Source: Methylobacterium gregans (GTDB lineage: Bacteria; Pseudomonadota; Alphaproteobacteria; Rhizobiales; Beijerinckiaceae). Taken from it: a stretch of DNA of 49,505 nt. Each line of letters starts with the position of its first letter. Position 1 is the stretch's first letter. Below, piece by piece: positions 15,727 to 25,066 of this stretch. Under the pieces are notes generated by a model. The model was not told where the DNA came from. It saw only the letters and a list, made by a program, of their open reading frames with translations, and made no database searches. A program made the position numbers and the translations under genes. The stretch lies in assembly GCF_022179245.1 (NCBI RefSeq), contig NZ_BPQM01000014.1:1-49505 (forward strand). Reading direction: 5' to 3'.

Positions 15727-17328
15727 ATGCCCAAGAATATCGTGGTCTTCTCCGACGGCACCGGGCAGGACGGCGGCGTCCGCCCCGAGCAGCGCGTCAG
15801 CAACGTCTACAAGATGTACCGGGTCTGCAAGGTCGGGCCCGAGAGCGGCATCGACCCGGCGGAGCAGGTCGCCTTCTACGACCCGGGGCTTGGCACCGAC
15901 ATCGGCGCCACGGCCCTGACGGCGCCGGTGCGGTTCGTGCAGAAGATGGCCGCCTCCCTCTCGGGGCGCGGCATCACCACGAACATCGCCGACTGCTACC
16001 GCTTCCTCATCGACCACTACGAGCCGGGCGACCGCATCTACCTGATCGGCTTCAGCCGCGGGGCCTACACGGTCCGGTGCGTGGCCAACCTCCTGATGTA
16101 CTGCGGGGTGCCCACGCGGGGCGCCGCCGGCCCGCTTCTGCGCTTCCGCAAGATGACGCGGGACATCGCGCGCGAAGCGGTCGGAACGGTGCTGGAGCAC
16201 GGTGCCGGCCACCCGCGCGCAGACTTCGACGCGGAGCGGCACGAGCTCTCGCGGCGGTTCCGGGCGCGGTACGGCTCCGACCATCCCGACGGCGGCAAGT
16301 CCAACGTCGAGCCCTACTTCATTGGGACCTTCGACACGGTCGCCGCGCTCGGTGTCGCCGGCGCAAAGCGCACCCTGATCAAGGCGGGCCTGGCGGCCGC
16401 GATCGTCATTCCCATCGGCATCGCCATCACCGTGACCTCCGCCTTGGCCGGGGGCATCTCCTACCTGTTCGACGGCCCCTTCTGGAAGGTGGACCTGATC
16501 ACCGCGGGCATCCTCGTCGCCGCTTCCGTTGCGGCTACCTGGGCGGTGCGGCGGCGCGTTGTCGCAGCGAAAACCAAGACTATCGAGAACTGGCCCGTAC
16601 CAGGCAAGTCGAAGAGCCACGTGGCTGAGTGGAAGGGCGAGAACTTCGACCGTCTCCTCAGCGCCCAGGTCGGCTACGCACGCGCAGCCATCGCCATCGA
16701 CGAACGGCGAAAGGATTTCGACCGCGTGAAGTGGGGCGCGACCGAGGTCACTCCGCCGCGGGCGCCCGGCGCGCCGGATCAGTTCCGGCAGCTCTGGTTC
16801 GCCGGCAATCACTCGGACATCGGCGGCAGCTATGACGAGACCGAATCCCGGCTGTCCGACATCGCGCTCCGTTGGATGCTGGAACAGGCCGTCGGCGTCC
16901 CCGACGGCCTCAAGGTGGATGGAATGCCGCCCGTCGCCGATCCGCGCCACCCGGTCGAGGTGATGCGGATCCCGCGGTTGCGCCTGCACCCCTCGGCCGC
17001 CGGGGTGCAGCACTGCGAGGTGGCCGGCATGCGGGACGCCATCGAGGCGCGCGTCTCGGTCTCGTGGGTTCCGGCCTGGGTGCGGCGCTGGGCGCAGGGC
17101 AAGACCTGGGAGGCTAAGGACCGGGAGATCAGGCCCGACGCCACGGTGCACCCGAGCGTTGACGAACGCTTCCGGCTCGCGTCAGTGGTCCAGTGCGATG
17201 GGGCCGCGCCCTACCGTCCCGCATCTCTGGCCCGCCATGTCCAGTTCAAGCTGTTCTACGCAGGTCCGGTGGCGGCCTTCCCGGAACCTTCGGAAGTCGT
17301 CGGGCTGGGGCGCCCAACTGAGGAGTAG
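15727..17328 (+). CDS. DUF2235 alpha/beta-hydrolase with two TM segments, probable second CBASS lipase
   Basis: A 533-aa protein of the DUF2235 family, which includes Tle1-type phospholipase effectors. It begins NIVVFSDGT, has the nucleophile elbow GFSRGA (Ser110), the acid in IGTFDTVAALG (Asp203) and the histidine in GNHSDIGGSYDE (His362). Two hydrophobic helices at about 222-247 and 256-275 are inserted between the acid and the histidine and would anchor it in the membrane. GGAGGCAGGCGG precedes the ATG. It lies 112 bases behind capV in the same direction and shares composition, so I infer a CBASS accessory or second effector; it could also be an independent lipase gene. Confidence 0.75.
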   Translation: MPKNIVVFSDGTGQDGGVRPEQRVSNVYKMYRVCKVGPESGIDPAEQVAFYDPGLGTDIGATALTAPVRFVQKMAASLSGRGITTNIADCYRFLIDHYEPGDRIYLIGFSRGAYTVRCVANLLMYCGVPTRGAAGPLLRFRKMTRDIAREAVGTVLEHGAGHPRADFDAERHELSRRFRARYGSDHPDGGKSNVEPYFIGTFDTVAALGVAGAKRTLIKAGLAAAIVIPIGIAITVTSALAGGISYLFDGPFWKVDLITAGILVAASVAATWAVRRRVVAAKTKTIENWPVPGKSKSHVAEWKGENFDRLLSAQVGYARAAIAIDERRKDFDRVKWGATEVTPPRAPGAPDQFRQLWFAGNHSDIGGSYDETESRLSDIALRWMLEQAVGVPDGLKVDGMPPVADPRHPVEVMRIPRLRLHPSAAGVQHCEVAGMRDAIEARVSVSWVPAWVRRWAQGKTWEAKDREIRPDATVHPSVDERFRLASVVQCDGAAPYRPASLARHVQFKLFYAGPVAAFPEPSEVVGLGRPTEE

Positions 17329-17363
17329 GTACCTGATTGCTTAGACTGCGACACACCGGACGA

Positions 17364-17396
17364 CCGAACGGCCGGTTCACGTCGTGGGCCGTTCGG
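17364..17396. terminator. candidate bidirectional terminator between CBASS and tniQ
   Basis: A perfect 10-bp inverted repeat, CCGAACGGCC and GGCCGTTCGG, with a 13-base spacer, placed between the converging CBASS and tniQ genes and overlapping the tniQ stop codon. No T-run follows on either side, so it is a hairpin with plausible rather than proven terminator function. Confidence 0.45.
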
Positions 17397-19704
17397 ATCG
17401 GTCCGTTACCGGGGAGGCTGGCCGCGCCGCCTTGACGGTACCGAACGCGGTGCCTCCCCGGATTTGCGGGAAGGTCGCGCGCAGCATCTCGGTGCTGGCG
17501 ACCGTACGGGCCACCAAGTCTGGCCAGGCGCGCGGCGCGGAGAGCTCGGACGCCGAGACGATGTCGGCAACCTCCAGCCGCCCGGCCACCTCGCGCCAAT
17601 GCAAGCGGCCGCCTACCGCGGCCTGTATCGACACCTCCCGAGGCGGGCGCCCTCCGCGGGTCAGGACGACCTCCACTGCCTCCCGCTCGGGTTGAACCTC
17701 GATCCGGATCGTGAGGTCGCCGGACGCGCTGGACAGGGTCAGGCCGCGGCTTCGCCCGACGAGCTTGAACGTTCCCCGCCGCCCGAGCGCGCGGAGCAGC
17801 GCGGCCTGGAACGCGAGCACGCCGCCGCCCGCCGGGTCGTCGGGGTCGCAGGACAGCGCCAACGCCGACCAGGCGCTGGCGCGGTCGACCATGTGCGTGA
17901 CGGTTCCGTCCTTCTGGGCAACCCGCAACGTTTCAACGCCGAGCCTCTCCAGCATCGTACCGGCCTCGTGGCCCGACCGCGCCGCCCCAACGGCGTCGGC
18001 GTAGACGTGCGCAGGCGCCCACTTGCGGTGAAACGCCTCCAGCGAGGCCTCGTCGATCCTACGCCAGCCGCGCTTCCCCGCGCACATCCGCAGGTGCCCT
18101 TCGTCGATGAGGCCGTCGACGGTCTCGACCCTGCAACCGAGGATGGTCGATGCCTGGTAGCGGCCGAGGCCGGGAAGCGCCCGCAGGGCGGCCCGTGCCG
18201 CCTGCATGTCGTCCCGGCGGCTCCGCCGCGGGTCGGGGACGAGGAGGTCGCCCAGGGTCGGCCCCGTCTTCCCCCGGGCCACCGCATATCCCTTCAGGAT
18301 CGCCTCGACCGAGCGCGCCGGGTTGGTCTTGCTGGTCCGCTTGAGGTCGGCGAGCCGCAAGTGGCCGTCCGGCACCTCGGCTACGGTCTCGGACCCCCGC
18401 AAAAGGCGCGCGGCAAACGCGGCCAGGTCCTCTGGCCGGAACCGGTCGCGGTCGCTTCCCGAGCCGATGCGCATGAAGTGGGTGATGATGCCGGCGGCCA
18501 TGAGCGCGTCGAGGGTCTCGCGCGAAACGCCCAGCGCATCGGCGGCTCCGTCCCGGTCGAGCGAGGACGCCAAGGTCCCCCTGACCAGGTCCGCCTGCTC
18601 GGGACTGAAGGCCCGATAGCGCTCGCGCGCCGCGCCGAACTGCCGTTCATGGATACCGAGCGCCTCGGAGATGCGGCGAAGCCGTTCCTCCGTGAGGCCG
18701 AGTTCCTTCGCCAGGGTCGGGACCGGCAGCCAGCCGGCCTCGCCGGCGTACCAGGCATCGCAGGTCGCCGGCGAGAAGTCGCCTCGCGAGACCGCGACCC
18801 TGCGCATGGAGCTGGCCAGAAGCTCCACGTGCGAGCCCTGCTCCTCACGGAGGACCGAACCGAGCCACCCGAAGCGAGCCGACCTTCCGCCCGCCGCGGA
18901 GGCCGCGCGCGCGTTCGCGAGGTCGTTGAGCAGGGCGTCGAGGGCAGCCTCCCCCCTCGCCAGCACGCCGTAGCCGGCCCGCATCACCGCCGGCAGGTCG
19001 AAGCCCTTCGTCACGCCGACGACCGGGCGTGTCCGCAATGTCACCCCCAGCGACACGCGCCCGACGAGCTCCACGAGGTCGAGCGCCTCGCCGAGGGTGC
19101 GGAGGCCGTCGAGCGGCGGGACCGGGAGGGGGCTAGCGATGCCCATCCGCGCCAGGATGTAGGCTTCCAGGGACGGCCGCGGTTCCGCGCGCCGGGGCAC
19201 GCCATACCGGAGGAGGTCCGCCCCCGACGGGGTGTGGGTGAACGAGGCCGACCACCACGGTACGGGACGGCCCGAGGCGTCGCGGTCGAGGACGTCGAGG
19301 TCATGGTACGGACACCGCGCATAGGCCGGCATATCCCACCACACCCGATGGTGGGGATTCTCGGAAAGGCATGCGGGACAGAAGCGGCGCCGGCCGATCT
19401 GCCAATGCTGCCGCCGGACTTCCTGGCCCATGATCACGACCGACGTCGGGGTGACCACGGGGGTGGCATGGATCAGGTGGTCCTTTCCCGCAATCGGGAA
19501 GGAGAGCGCGAACTCCAGGCACTCGGCGGGCTGGATGTCCCGTCCGTTCAGCCCGTGCGAGTTCAACAGGACGGCGATGCTGCCGACCTCGTTGATGGCC
19601 CCGAGGCGCACGACATACCCGTGAGCGGGCTCGCCCGGGTATGCGGCTCGCCAGTCGGGGAGCGGCGGCTCGAAACGACCGCGCAGGTCGGTGAAGGTCG
19701 TCAT
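17377..19704 (-). CDS. tniQ: TniQ/TnsD-like target-selection protein
   Basis: A 775-aa TniQ-family protein, long enough to be TnsD-like. The N-terminal TniQ domain includes the zinc-binding pattern C109-x2-C112 ... C131-x2-H134 (FCPACL, RCPYHDL). The remainder is helical with repeated helix-turn-helix-like segments (for example LGVSRETLDALMAAGIITHF and RISEALGIHERQF), consistent with reading a specific attachment site. Last gene of the leftward transposition operon, 10 bases after tniB. In Tn7 relatives TnsD binds the 3' end of a conserved gene; here the gene just beyond the right end is the 172-aa protein at 26045-26563. Confidence 0.8.
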   Translation of the reverse strand: MTTFTDLRGRFEPPLPDWRAAYPGEPAHGYVVRLGAINEVGSIAVLLNSHGLNGRDIQPAECLEFALSFPIAGKDHLIHATPVVTPTSVVIMGQEVRRQHWQIGRRRFCPACLSENPHHRVWWDMPAYARCPYHDLDVLDRDASGRPVPWWSASFTHTPSGADLLRYGVPRRAEPRPSLEAYILARMGIASPLPVPPLDGLRTLGEALDLVELVGRVSLGVTLRTRPVVGVTKGFDLPAVMRAGYGVLARGEAALDALLNDLANARAASAAGGRSARFGWLGSVLREEQGSHVELLASSMRRVAVSRGDFSPATCDAWYAGEAGWLPVPTLAKELGLTEERLRRISEALGIHERQFGAARERYRAFSPEQADLVRGTLASSLDRDGAADALGVSRETLDALMAAGIITHFMRIGSGSDRDRFRPEDLAAFAARLLRGSETVAEVPDGHLRLADLKRTSKTNPARSVEAILKGYAVARGKTGPTLGDLLVPDPRRSRRDDMQAARAALRALPGLGRYQASTILGCRVETVDGLIDEGHLRMCAGKRGWRRIDEASLEAFHRKWAPAHVYADAVGAARSGHEAGTMLERLGVETLRVAQKDGTVTHMVDRASAWSALALSCDPDDPAGGGVLAFQAALLRALGRRGTFKLVGRSRGLTLSSASGDLTIRIEVQPEREAVEVVLTRGGRPPREVSIQAAVGGRLHWREVAGRLEVADIVSASELSAPRAWPDLVARTVASTEMLRATFPQIRGGTAFGTVKAARPASPVTDRSERPTT

Positions 19705-19714
19705 GCCGGTCCCC

Positions 19715-20731
19715 TCACTTGACGAAGGCGCCCTGCGCCGGGTCCTTCGGCTGCAGCGTCGGCTTGGCGGCCTGCGTCACGCGAGCCGGGGCTTGGTCAA
19801 TGTCGTCGCGGAAGGGGTTGAAGGTCATCCCGACCGGCCGGATCATGTCCCAGGCATCGGCGAAATGCTCGACCTCGACCCGCTCGGCGCCGTCGTTGAG
19901 CGCCCGGCACCCGGCCGAGAAGGTGAAATCCTTCAGCCGGCCGATGATGCCGTCGGTCACCCAGTAAAGCCGCGAGGCGAACCACTGCGATCCGAGGCCG
20001 GACTTCGTATTGAAGGGCAGTCGGCCGTCAATCTCGGCGCAGAGCAGGCGGAAGAGGTCACGCTCCTCCCTGCTGTCCCAGGTGTAGGGCAGCATGATGT
20101 GGTGGGGCAAGCCGCCCCGTCCCTCCAGTTGCTTGTCCGCAGCCATGATCTCGTAGGTTTCGACGAGGCCCGCGGCGACGACGTTGAGCGTACCGAGGTT
20201 GAGGATTTTGCGGATCAGACCCTGGCAGTCCCGGAGCGCGCCCTTTCGCGCGGTGGTGAGGGCTTCCTGGACCTCGTCGAGGATGAGCAGCTGGACCTTC
20301 TGCTTGACCAAGGCGTTCAGCACGTTCCCGAAGAGCGGGTCGATCGTCATCCGGGTGACGTCACCGGCGTTCAGGGCCCCTGCAACGGCCGTCACGAACC
20401 CCGCCTTGTTGCAGCCGACCGGCAGGTCGACATAAACCACGGGCCTCACGATCCCCTCGGTTCCGGTCAGGTCGGCCGGAAACCCGCGCGCGTACCGCTT
20501 CAGCGCATAGCTCTTGCCCGTTCGTGGATCGCCGGCGAGCACGAAAAGGGACCCGAAGTCGGGCAGGCCGTCCTTCACAGGCATGTGGAAGCGCGCCACC
20601 GCCGCCGTCGCCGTCTGGAAGCGGTCGTGCCCCACGAAAAGGTTCTTCATGATGAGCTGCCGCTCGGCCGCCGGCTTGGCCGCGCGTTCGGCGCGACTGA
20701 GGGGCCCATTGTCCTGGCTGGTCTCACTCAT
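19715..20731 (-). CDS. tniB: TniB/TnsC-like AAA+ transposition regulator
   Basis: A 338-aa AAA+ ATPase. Walker A GDPRTGKS is at 67-74 and Walker B LLILDE at 148-153. TnsC/TniB proteins form filaments on target DNA and link the target selector to the transposase. The ATG at 20731 lies inside the end of the transposase gene (eight-base overlap), so the two are translationally coupled; tniQ follows after 10 bases. Confidence 0.85.
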   Translation of the reverse strand: MSETSQDNGPLSRAERAAKPAAERQLIMKNLFVGHDRFQTATAAVARFHMPVKDGLPDFGSLFVLAGDPRTGKSYALKRYARGFPADLTGTEGIVRPVVYVDLPVGCNKAGFVTAVAGALNAGDVTRMTIDPLFGNVLNALVKQKVQLLILDEVQEALTTARKGALRDCQGLIRKILNLGTLNVVAAGLVETYEIMAADKQLEGRGGLPHHIMLPYTWDSREERDLFRLLCAEIDGRLPFNTKSGLGSQWFASRLYWVTDGIIGRLKDFTFSAGCRALNDGAERVEVEHFADAWDMIRPVGMTFNPFRDDIDQAPARVTQAAKPTLQPKDPAQGAFVK

Positions 20732-23132
20732 CGTCCGTTCTCCAATTCTTGGCTGCCTTGAGAGCCGCGAGTTCGTCATCGAGGTCGTCCGCCGGCTCGC
20801 TGGCCGGCGCAGCGGCGATGGGCGCCTCCGCGGCCGGGACGGCGGGCGGCATGCCCGGTCCGGGTTCCTCCAGGGCCTGGGGCGGGGGTGACGCGGGGCG
20901 GGCGTCCGACGGCACGCCATCCTGCGGGGGCACCAGGGGCAGCGGGCGCTCGTGCCCGGCCGCGGGGGGCTCCGACCGCGGCGAGGGGGGCGGCGCCGGC
21001 AAGGCCGATGCCGCGGGCTTCGGACGGCGCGCGATGGCCAGGGGGTCGAGGTGCCCCGCGGTTGTGGCGGGATGCGCCGGCGTGCCCGTCCGGACCTCGC
21101 TCCGGAACCGCGCCTTGCGTTGGGCGTCGAGGAACCGGGCAAGGCCCCGGTGGACCGCCTTGCGCTCGGGCTTCGCCCGGGCGGCCGCCGCCGCGTCGCC
21201 AAGGAGGTCGAGCGCCCGCATCAGGGCGTCGAAGTCGAACGCGCCCTGCACCATGCGGCGGGCGTTGGCCACGGCCAGGTCGTGGACGTGCCGGTGACGC
21301 CCTTCGGCGTAGGCGCGGTGGGCTCTCGTCGCCGGCACAGTGATGATGCGCCCGTCCCGGTCGTAGGGGTCCACGACGTAGATCCGGCCGAGATCGGCCG
21401 GGTCCCGCGCGCACCTGTAGCGCGTGCCCGCACCGTCCTCCCGCGCGCTCCGGTGTCCCGGATTGGTGATGAGCGAGAGCAGCTCCGGGCACTCGTACTT
21501 GATGTGGCCCCAGACGATCCCGTCGTTCTGGATCGTGCGGTCCTCCCACTCGCCGCAGAGGGCGACGAACAGCTCGGCGGGAGGGAGCGGGCCGCTGGGA
21601 TGGCGAGCAGCCTCCTCGTTCCAGACCCGGAGCGGGATGTCGCCGATGCCCCGCAGCAGGCCCAGCCCCTTGGACTTATGGACGTTGTGGACGTCGCAGA
21701 TGAAGAACATCAGGAGCGACAGGAACTCGGACTGCCGGATCTTGGCGCGATCAAGAGTCTCGCTATCGTGCTCGCGTCGCTCGACGGTGTTGGACAACGT
21801 CGTGCCCGGAAGTACGTGGACGAGGCCGGTGTTGAGATAGCCAAAGAAGCGTTCCAAAGCCCCCTTCAGCCAGGGGCACTTCGGCTTGAACCGCGGCTTG
21901 TTCATTTTTAGCTCGCGCGCGGCGGCTTCGATGTCCTTGCCGATGAAGTGGAGCGCGTTGTCGACCCATAGGTTCTCGATCCGGCCGTAGCAGGGCCAGG
22001 GCATCCTCACCGCCGGGAAGGCCGACATGTCCTTCGGATAGATCGCGTGCCGGAGCCCCGCGATGAAGCTTGCGAAGCTTGGGGCCTCAAACCCGAGCGA
22101 GGCGCCAACGATCATGCCAGTCTTCCGACAGCGGAAGATGATCAGGTCCGGCCGGCCGAGGACGAGGTCGCTGTCGTCATCGACGAGCAGGATGTCGAGA
22201 GTACAGTGGTCGACCTCGACGTCCTGGTAGGGCCGCGCCGGCAGGGCCTGCACCTCGTAGGTGCGGTGCATCTTGGCCGCGTATTCGGGACCCTTGCGGT
22301 AGTAATCCCGAACATACTTGTCGACATCCTTGCAGCGACGCTGGAAGGTCCGCAGCGAGGGGACCTCGATCAGGTCGAGCTCCTCCGGCGCGAGATGCCG
22401 CGCGAGCTTGCGCTTGTAGGCCTGAACCGAGGTGACAACCTTGGCGTAGGCCATCTCCGTGGTCATGCCCGGGCTGAGCCAGCGCCAGACACCGCGTTCT
22501 AGCGCCACCTCGCCCACGTGCCCAAAGGGCTTGCGGCGGTTGCCCTTGTGGTTGTGCCGGTCGACGAGGCATGCCTTGCCATGGATGTCGCCGAGCGACA
22601 TCCAGAGGTCGAACCACCCTAGCACCGTGGTGAAGTGCGGCGCCTTCTCACCCTTGATCAGCGCCACATGCAGGATGATGGGGTCGAGCGCCGGCTTCGA
22701 ACGCCGGAACTCGTAGGGCGCCCGGGGCCGTGCCTCGCCCTCGACAAAGCCCCGGGCGCAGGCGTTCACGTAGTCGAGCTTCCGGTCAACCTGGGCCACC
22801 TGCTCCTTCGTGAGCTTAAGGCGGCTCGGCAGTGGGCCCCGCGGCTTGCCGTCTTGGAAATTGCCGGCCACGAGCCGCGCTTCGCCGCGCGCCGACAGGA
22901 AGGCGAGCTGCTCGTCGGTGATGAAGAGCGGCTCCTTGTCCTCGACGCACAGGAACTGGAGCCGACCGTCGAGGCGACGCTCGAACTCGTGGACGCGCCC
23001 GGCGATGCTGAAGACGTCCTTGTTGCGCAGGTCGAAGCGCGGAGTGACCGCCTGCGAGTGCGCGACCTGCGCGGCGGGCGGCCCCGACCACGGGCTGGGA
23101 TGCGCGGAGGGAACGGGGAAGGGTGCGTTCAC
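20724..23132 (-). CDS. tniA: TniA/TnsB-like DDE transposase
   Basis: An 802-aa transposase of the Mu/TnsB/TniA class. The rve-type catalytic domain has Asp308 (EVDHCTLD), Asp391 (LWVDNALHF) and Glu427 (LKGALERFFGYL); the 35-residue spacing between the last two is the classic D-35-E. The N-terminal region (about 60-300) carries the DNA-binding helices, and the C-terminal 200 residues are Pro/Ala/Arg-rich, ending in an acidic tail that probably contacts the AAA+ partner. GTG 23132 overlaps the tnsA stop as GTGA. Confidence 0.85.
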   Translation of the reverse strand: MNAPFPVPSAHPSPWSGPPAAQVAHSQAVTPRFDLRNKDVFSIAGRVHEFERRLDGRLQFLCVEDKEPLFITDEQLAFLSARGEARLVAGNFQDGKPRGPLPSRLKLTKEQVAQVDRKLDYVNACARGFVEGEARPRAPYEFRRSKPALDPIILHVALIKGEKAPHFTTVLGWFDLWMSLGDIHGKACLVDRHNHKGNRRKPFGHVGEVALERGVWRWLSPGMTTEMAYAKVVTSVQAYKRKLARHLAPEELDLIEVPSLRTFQRRCKDVDKYVRDYYRKGPEYAAKMHRTYEVQALPARPYQDVEVDHCTLDILLVDDDSDLVLGRPDLIIFRCRKTGMIVGASLGFEAPSFASFIAGLRHAIYPKDMSAFPAVRMPWPCYGRIENLWVDNALHFIGKDIEAAARELKMNKPRFKPKCPWLKGALERFFGYLNTGLVHVLPGTTLSNTVERREHDSETLDRAKIRQSEFLSLLMFFICDVHNVHKSKGLGLLRGIGDIPLRVWNEEAARHPSGPLPPAELFVALCGEWEDRTIQNDGIVWGHIKYECPELLSLITNPGHRSAREDGAGTRYRCARDPADLGRIYVVDPYDRDGRIITVPATRAHRAYAEGRHRHVHDLAVANARRMVQGAFDFDALMRALDLLGDAAAAARAKPERKAVHRGLARFLDAQRKARFRSEVRTGTPAHPATTAGHLDPLAIARRPKPAASALPAPPPSPRSEPPAAGHERPLPLVPPQDGVPSDARPASPPPQALEEPGPGMPPAVPAAEAPIAAAPASEPADDLDDELAALKAAKNWRTDDE

Positions 23133-23881
23133 GCGCTCACCTCGCGGATCTCGGTCTGGAACGAGAAGGGCCGGGCAAGGTCGAGCGCGATCTCCCCGGC
23201 CAGCGCGAGGTTCATCACCGCTGTGTAGGCGCGGCACTCCCCCGGCCGGTCGTTGAGCCGGGCGGCCCGCACCACGGCCGCGACGATGGTCGGCAGGCCG
23301 AGCTCGACGAGGGCATCCCGGACGCGCAGCAGGGCAACCGCGTCCGGGACGATGTAGCGGTGGCGCTCCATGATCTGACAGTTCGAGAGCCTGGGCTCGG
23401 CCCGGATCTCCACCTCGTCCAGGGTCAGGAAGACGACGCCGTGGTCGAGGCGGTAGGCTTCCTCGATGTGAGGCTGCCGTCTCGTCCAGGCCGGCAGCTC
23501 CGTGATGAAGCGCGCCTTGGCATCGATCACGACGACCGAACCGGCGCGGTAGCGACACACCACGTCGGGGACGTAGACGTGAGCCTCCTGGCCGCCCCTG
23601 CCGTCCGGGATGAAGTAGGTGAGTTCGTGCGGCTCGACCGCGTAATGCGCGATGTCCGGGTTGGCGCCGAGCAACGTGCGCAGATCGCGCTCCAGGAGCG
23701 AGCGGAAGGGGGCGTCACCGAGGGCCTTGTGATCGCCCCCGTCCCCGTCGACCGCGCACAGGTAGTTGCGCTTCTTCACCTTCCGGACGACGGGAGCGCC
23801 GGGAAAGAGCCCGAGGTTCGCGGGTTGCGCGGACGATCTGCGGCGCAGGACGTCCGCGGAAGGGGCGGCCGCGGCGATCAC
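23129..23881 (-). CDS. tnsA: TnsA-like endonuclease
   Basis: A 250-aa PD-(D/E)XK nuclease of the TnsA type, which cuts the 5' ends of the transposon so that it excises cleanly. Likely catalytic residues are Glu64 (LLERDL), Asp106 (VPDVV) and the pair Asp120/Lys122 (VVVIDAKAR), an arrangement matching the acidic-acidic-lysine triad of TnsA. The C-terminal half (NLALAGEIALDLARPF) resembles the TnsA C-terminal winged helix and is shared with the next protein upstream. GTG start overlapping the neighbour's stop as GTGA. Confidence 0.75.
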   Translation of the reverse strand: MIAAAAPSADVLRRRSSAQPANLGLFPGAPVVRKVKKRNYLCAVDGDGGDHKALGDAPFRSLLERDLRTLLGANPDIAHYAVEPHELTYFIPDGRGGQEAHVYVPDVVCRYRAGSVVVIDAKARFITELPAWTRRQPHIEEAYRLDHGVVFLTLDEVEIRAEPRLSNCQIMERHRYIVPDAVALLRVRDALVELGLPTIVAAVVRAARLNDRPGECRAYTAVMNLALAGEIALDLARPFSFQTEIREVSA

Positions 23882-24693
23882 GCACGGCCTCCCTGCGTGA
23901 CCCGGGTCTCGGGACCTAGCGGGTTCCGGAGGTCGAGCGTGACGTCCCCCGCCAGCGCGAGCTCGACGAGGCAGGCGAGAGTCCGGTCGAGCCGGCGCGT
24001 CGGGTAGGGCCGCGCCCGCCGATGGAAGCGCGCGACGGTGGTCGGCAGCCCGTGCCGGACCAAGGCCTCCCGCACGCGCGGCACGTCAGGGTCCTGGCAC
24101 CCGGCCCGCTCGCGCAGCATGCGGACCCGATTCTCACGCTGGGTGCGCGCGAACAGCGTGTGCTCGGTTAGGACGCGGCAGGTCACGCCGAGGCGGCGGT
24201 AGGCTGCCCGTACGGCGGCCTCCGTCCGCGACCATTCCGGCGCGGCCGCGTCCCGCTCCCAGCTATGGATGAAGGTGACGGCTACGACGGAGCCGTCGCG
24301 CCGGCGCGCGACCGCCTCGGGGCGGTGACGTCCCTCCAGCATGTCCCCACCGGGGATGACCTCACGGTAGCTGAGGACGTGCCCGTACGGCACGACCAGC
24401 GTCGTGGCGGGGTCGCACAGGAGCATCGTCAGCCCGGCGGTCTCCAGGGCGGACGTGGTCACGGCCATGCCCCCGGGCAGTTTCTCGCTGCGCACGATGT
24501 CGGGAACCCAGCCGCGGGGCGACCGGTGCGGCTGGAGCGACCGGGGCGAGGGGCCGAGCCCGAGATCGGCGGGCACCGCGAACGAGGTGCCGTGGACGGC
24601 CGGGGACGGGGCGACGCTTTCGAGCCGGAGGAGGGCCGGCTTGACGTGGACGGGCGGAACGGCAGAAACCGTGGCGGTGTTCTGGAGCAGCAT
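23878..24693 (-). CDS. degenerate TnsA paralogue
   Basis: A 271-aa protein related to the intact TnsA downstream: SALETAGLTMLL parallels SLLERDLRTLLG, RHRPEAVARRRDGSVVAV parallels VYVPDVVCRYRAGSVVVI, and both end in a LALAGDVTLDL-type winged-helix-like segment. The catalytic centre is altered: the conserved Asp is Glu126 and the D-x-K motif reads V-T-F (139-141), so the lysine is gone. It should be unable to cut. It may act as a structural partner in a TnsA heteromer. First complete gene of the operon after a short fragment; GTGA overlap with the active tnsA. Confidence 0.6.
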   Translation of the reverse strand: MLLQNTATVSAVPPVHVKPALLRLESVAPSPAVHGTSFAVPADLGLGPSPRSLQPHRSPRGWVPDIVRSEKLPGGMAVTTSALETAGLTMLLCDPATTLVVPYGHVLSYREVIPGGDMLEGRHRPEAVARRRDGSVVAVTFIHSWERDAAAPEWSRTEAAVRAAYRRLGVTCRVLTEHTLFARTQRENRVRMLRERAGCQDPDVPRVREALVRHGLPTTVARFHRRARPYPTRRLDRTLACLVELALAGDVTLDLRNPLGPETRVTQGGRA

Positions 24694-24707
24694 CGACGCG
24701 GTCCCCT

Positions 24708-25055
24708 TCAGCTGTGGAGGTCGAGGTGGGCGTCCAGAACGGCGCCGGTGGCGCAGTCGATGGTCACGCCGATCCAGAGGCGGTGGAGGGTGCCGTCACC
24801 GACGATCGGGAGGTCGAGCGGCTCAAGGCTGAGAACCGTCTCGAACTGCTCGGCGATGGCGTCCGCGCCGGTGCAGTCGATGCACGACGTCGGCGCCGGT
24901 TCGGGGCGCCGCGGAAGGCTCCGCCGCCGCGGCGGGTTCGGCGCGGGGCCGACCTCGTTGCCGTGCGCGGGGGCGGCGGGGCCGCCCGGCCGATGGTTGG
25001 CGCCGTCGAGGTCGCCATCCACGTCGTGGGTCCAGGATGTCGTTGGCCGGTCCAT
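24708..25055 (-). CDS. 115-aa protein with a fragment-like rve (DDE) core
   Basis: Starts at ATG 25055 behind GGGAGA. The N-terminal two thirds are Pro/Arg/Ala-rich with a CIDC pair; the last 30 residues (LHRLWIGVTIDCATGAVLDA then HLDLHS) resemble the strand of retroviral-integrase-type transposases around the first catalytic Asp. The protein stops right there, so it looks like the remnant of another TniA-type transposase whose rest has been lost, or a small protein that keeps one core strand. Fifteen bases separate it from the degenerate tnsA. Weak assignment. Confidence 0.4.
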   Translation of the reverse strand: MDRPTTSWTHDVDGDLDGANHRPGGPAAPAHGNEVGPAPNPPRRRSLPRRPEPAPTSCIDCTGADAIAEQFETVLSLEPLDLPIVGDGTLHRLWIGVTIDCATGAVLDAHLDLHS

Positions 25056-25066
25056 GACAAAAGTCT

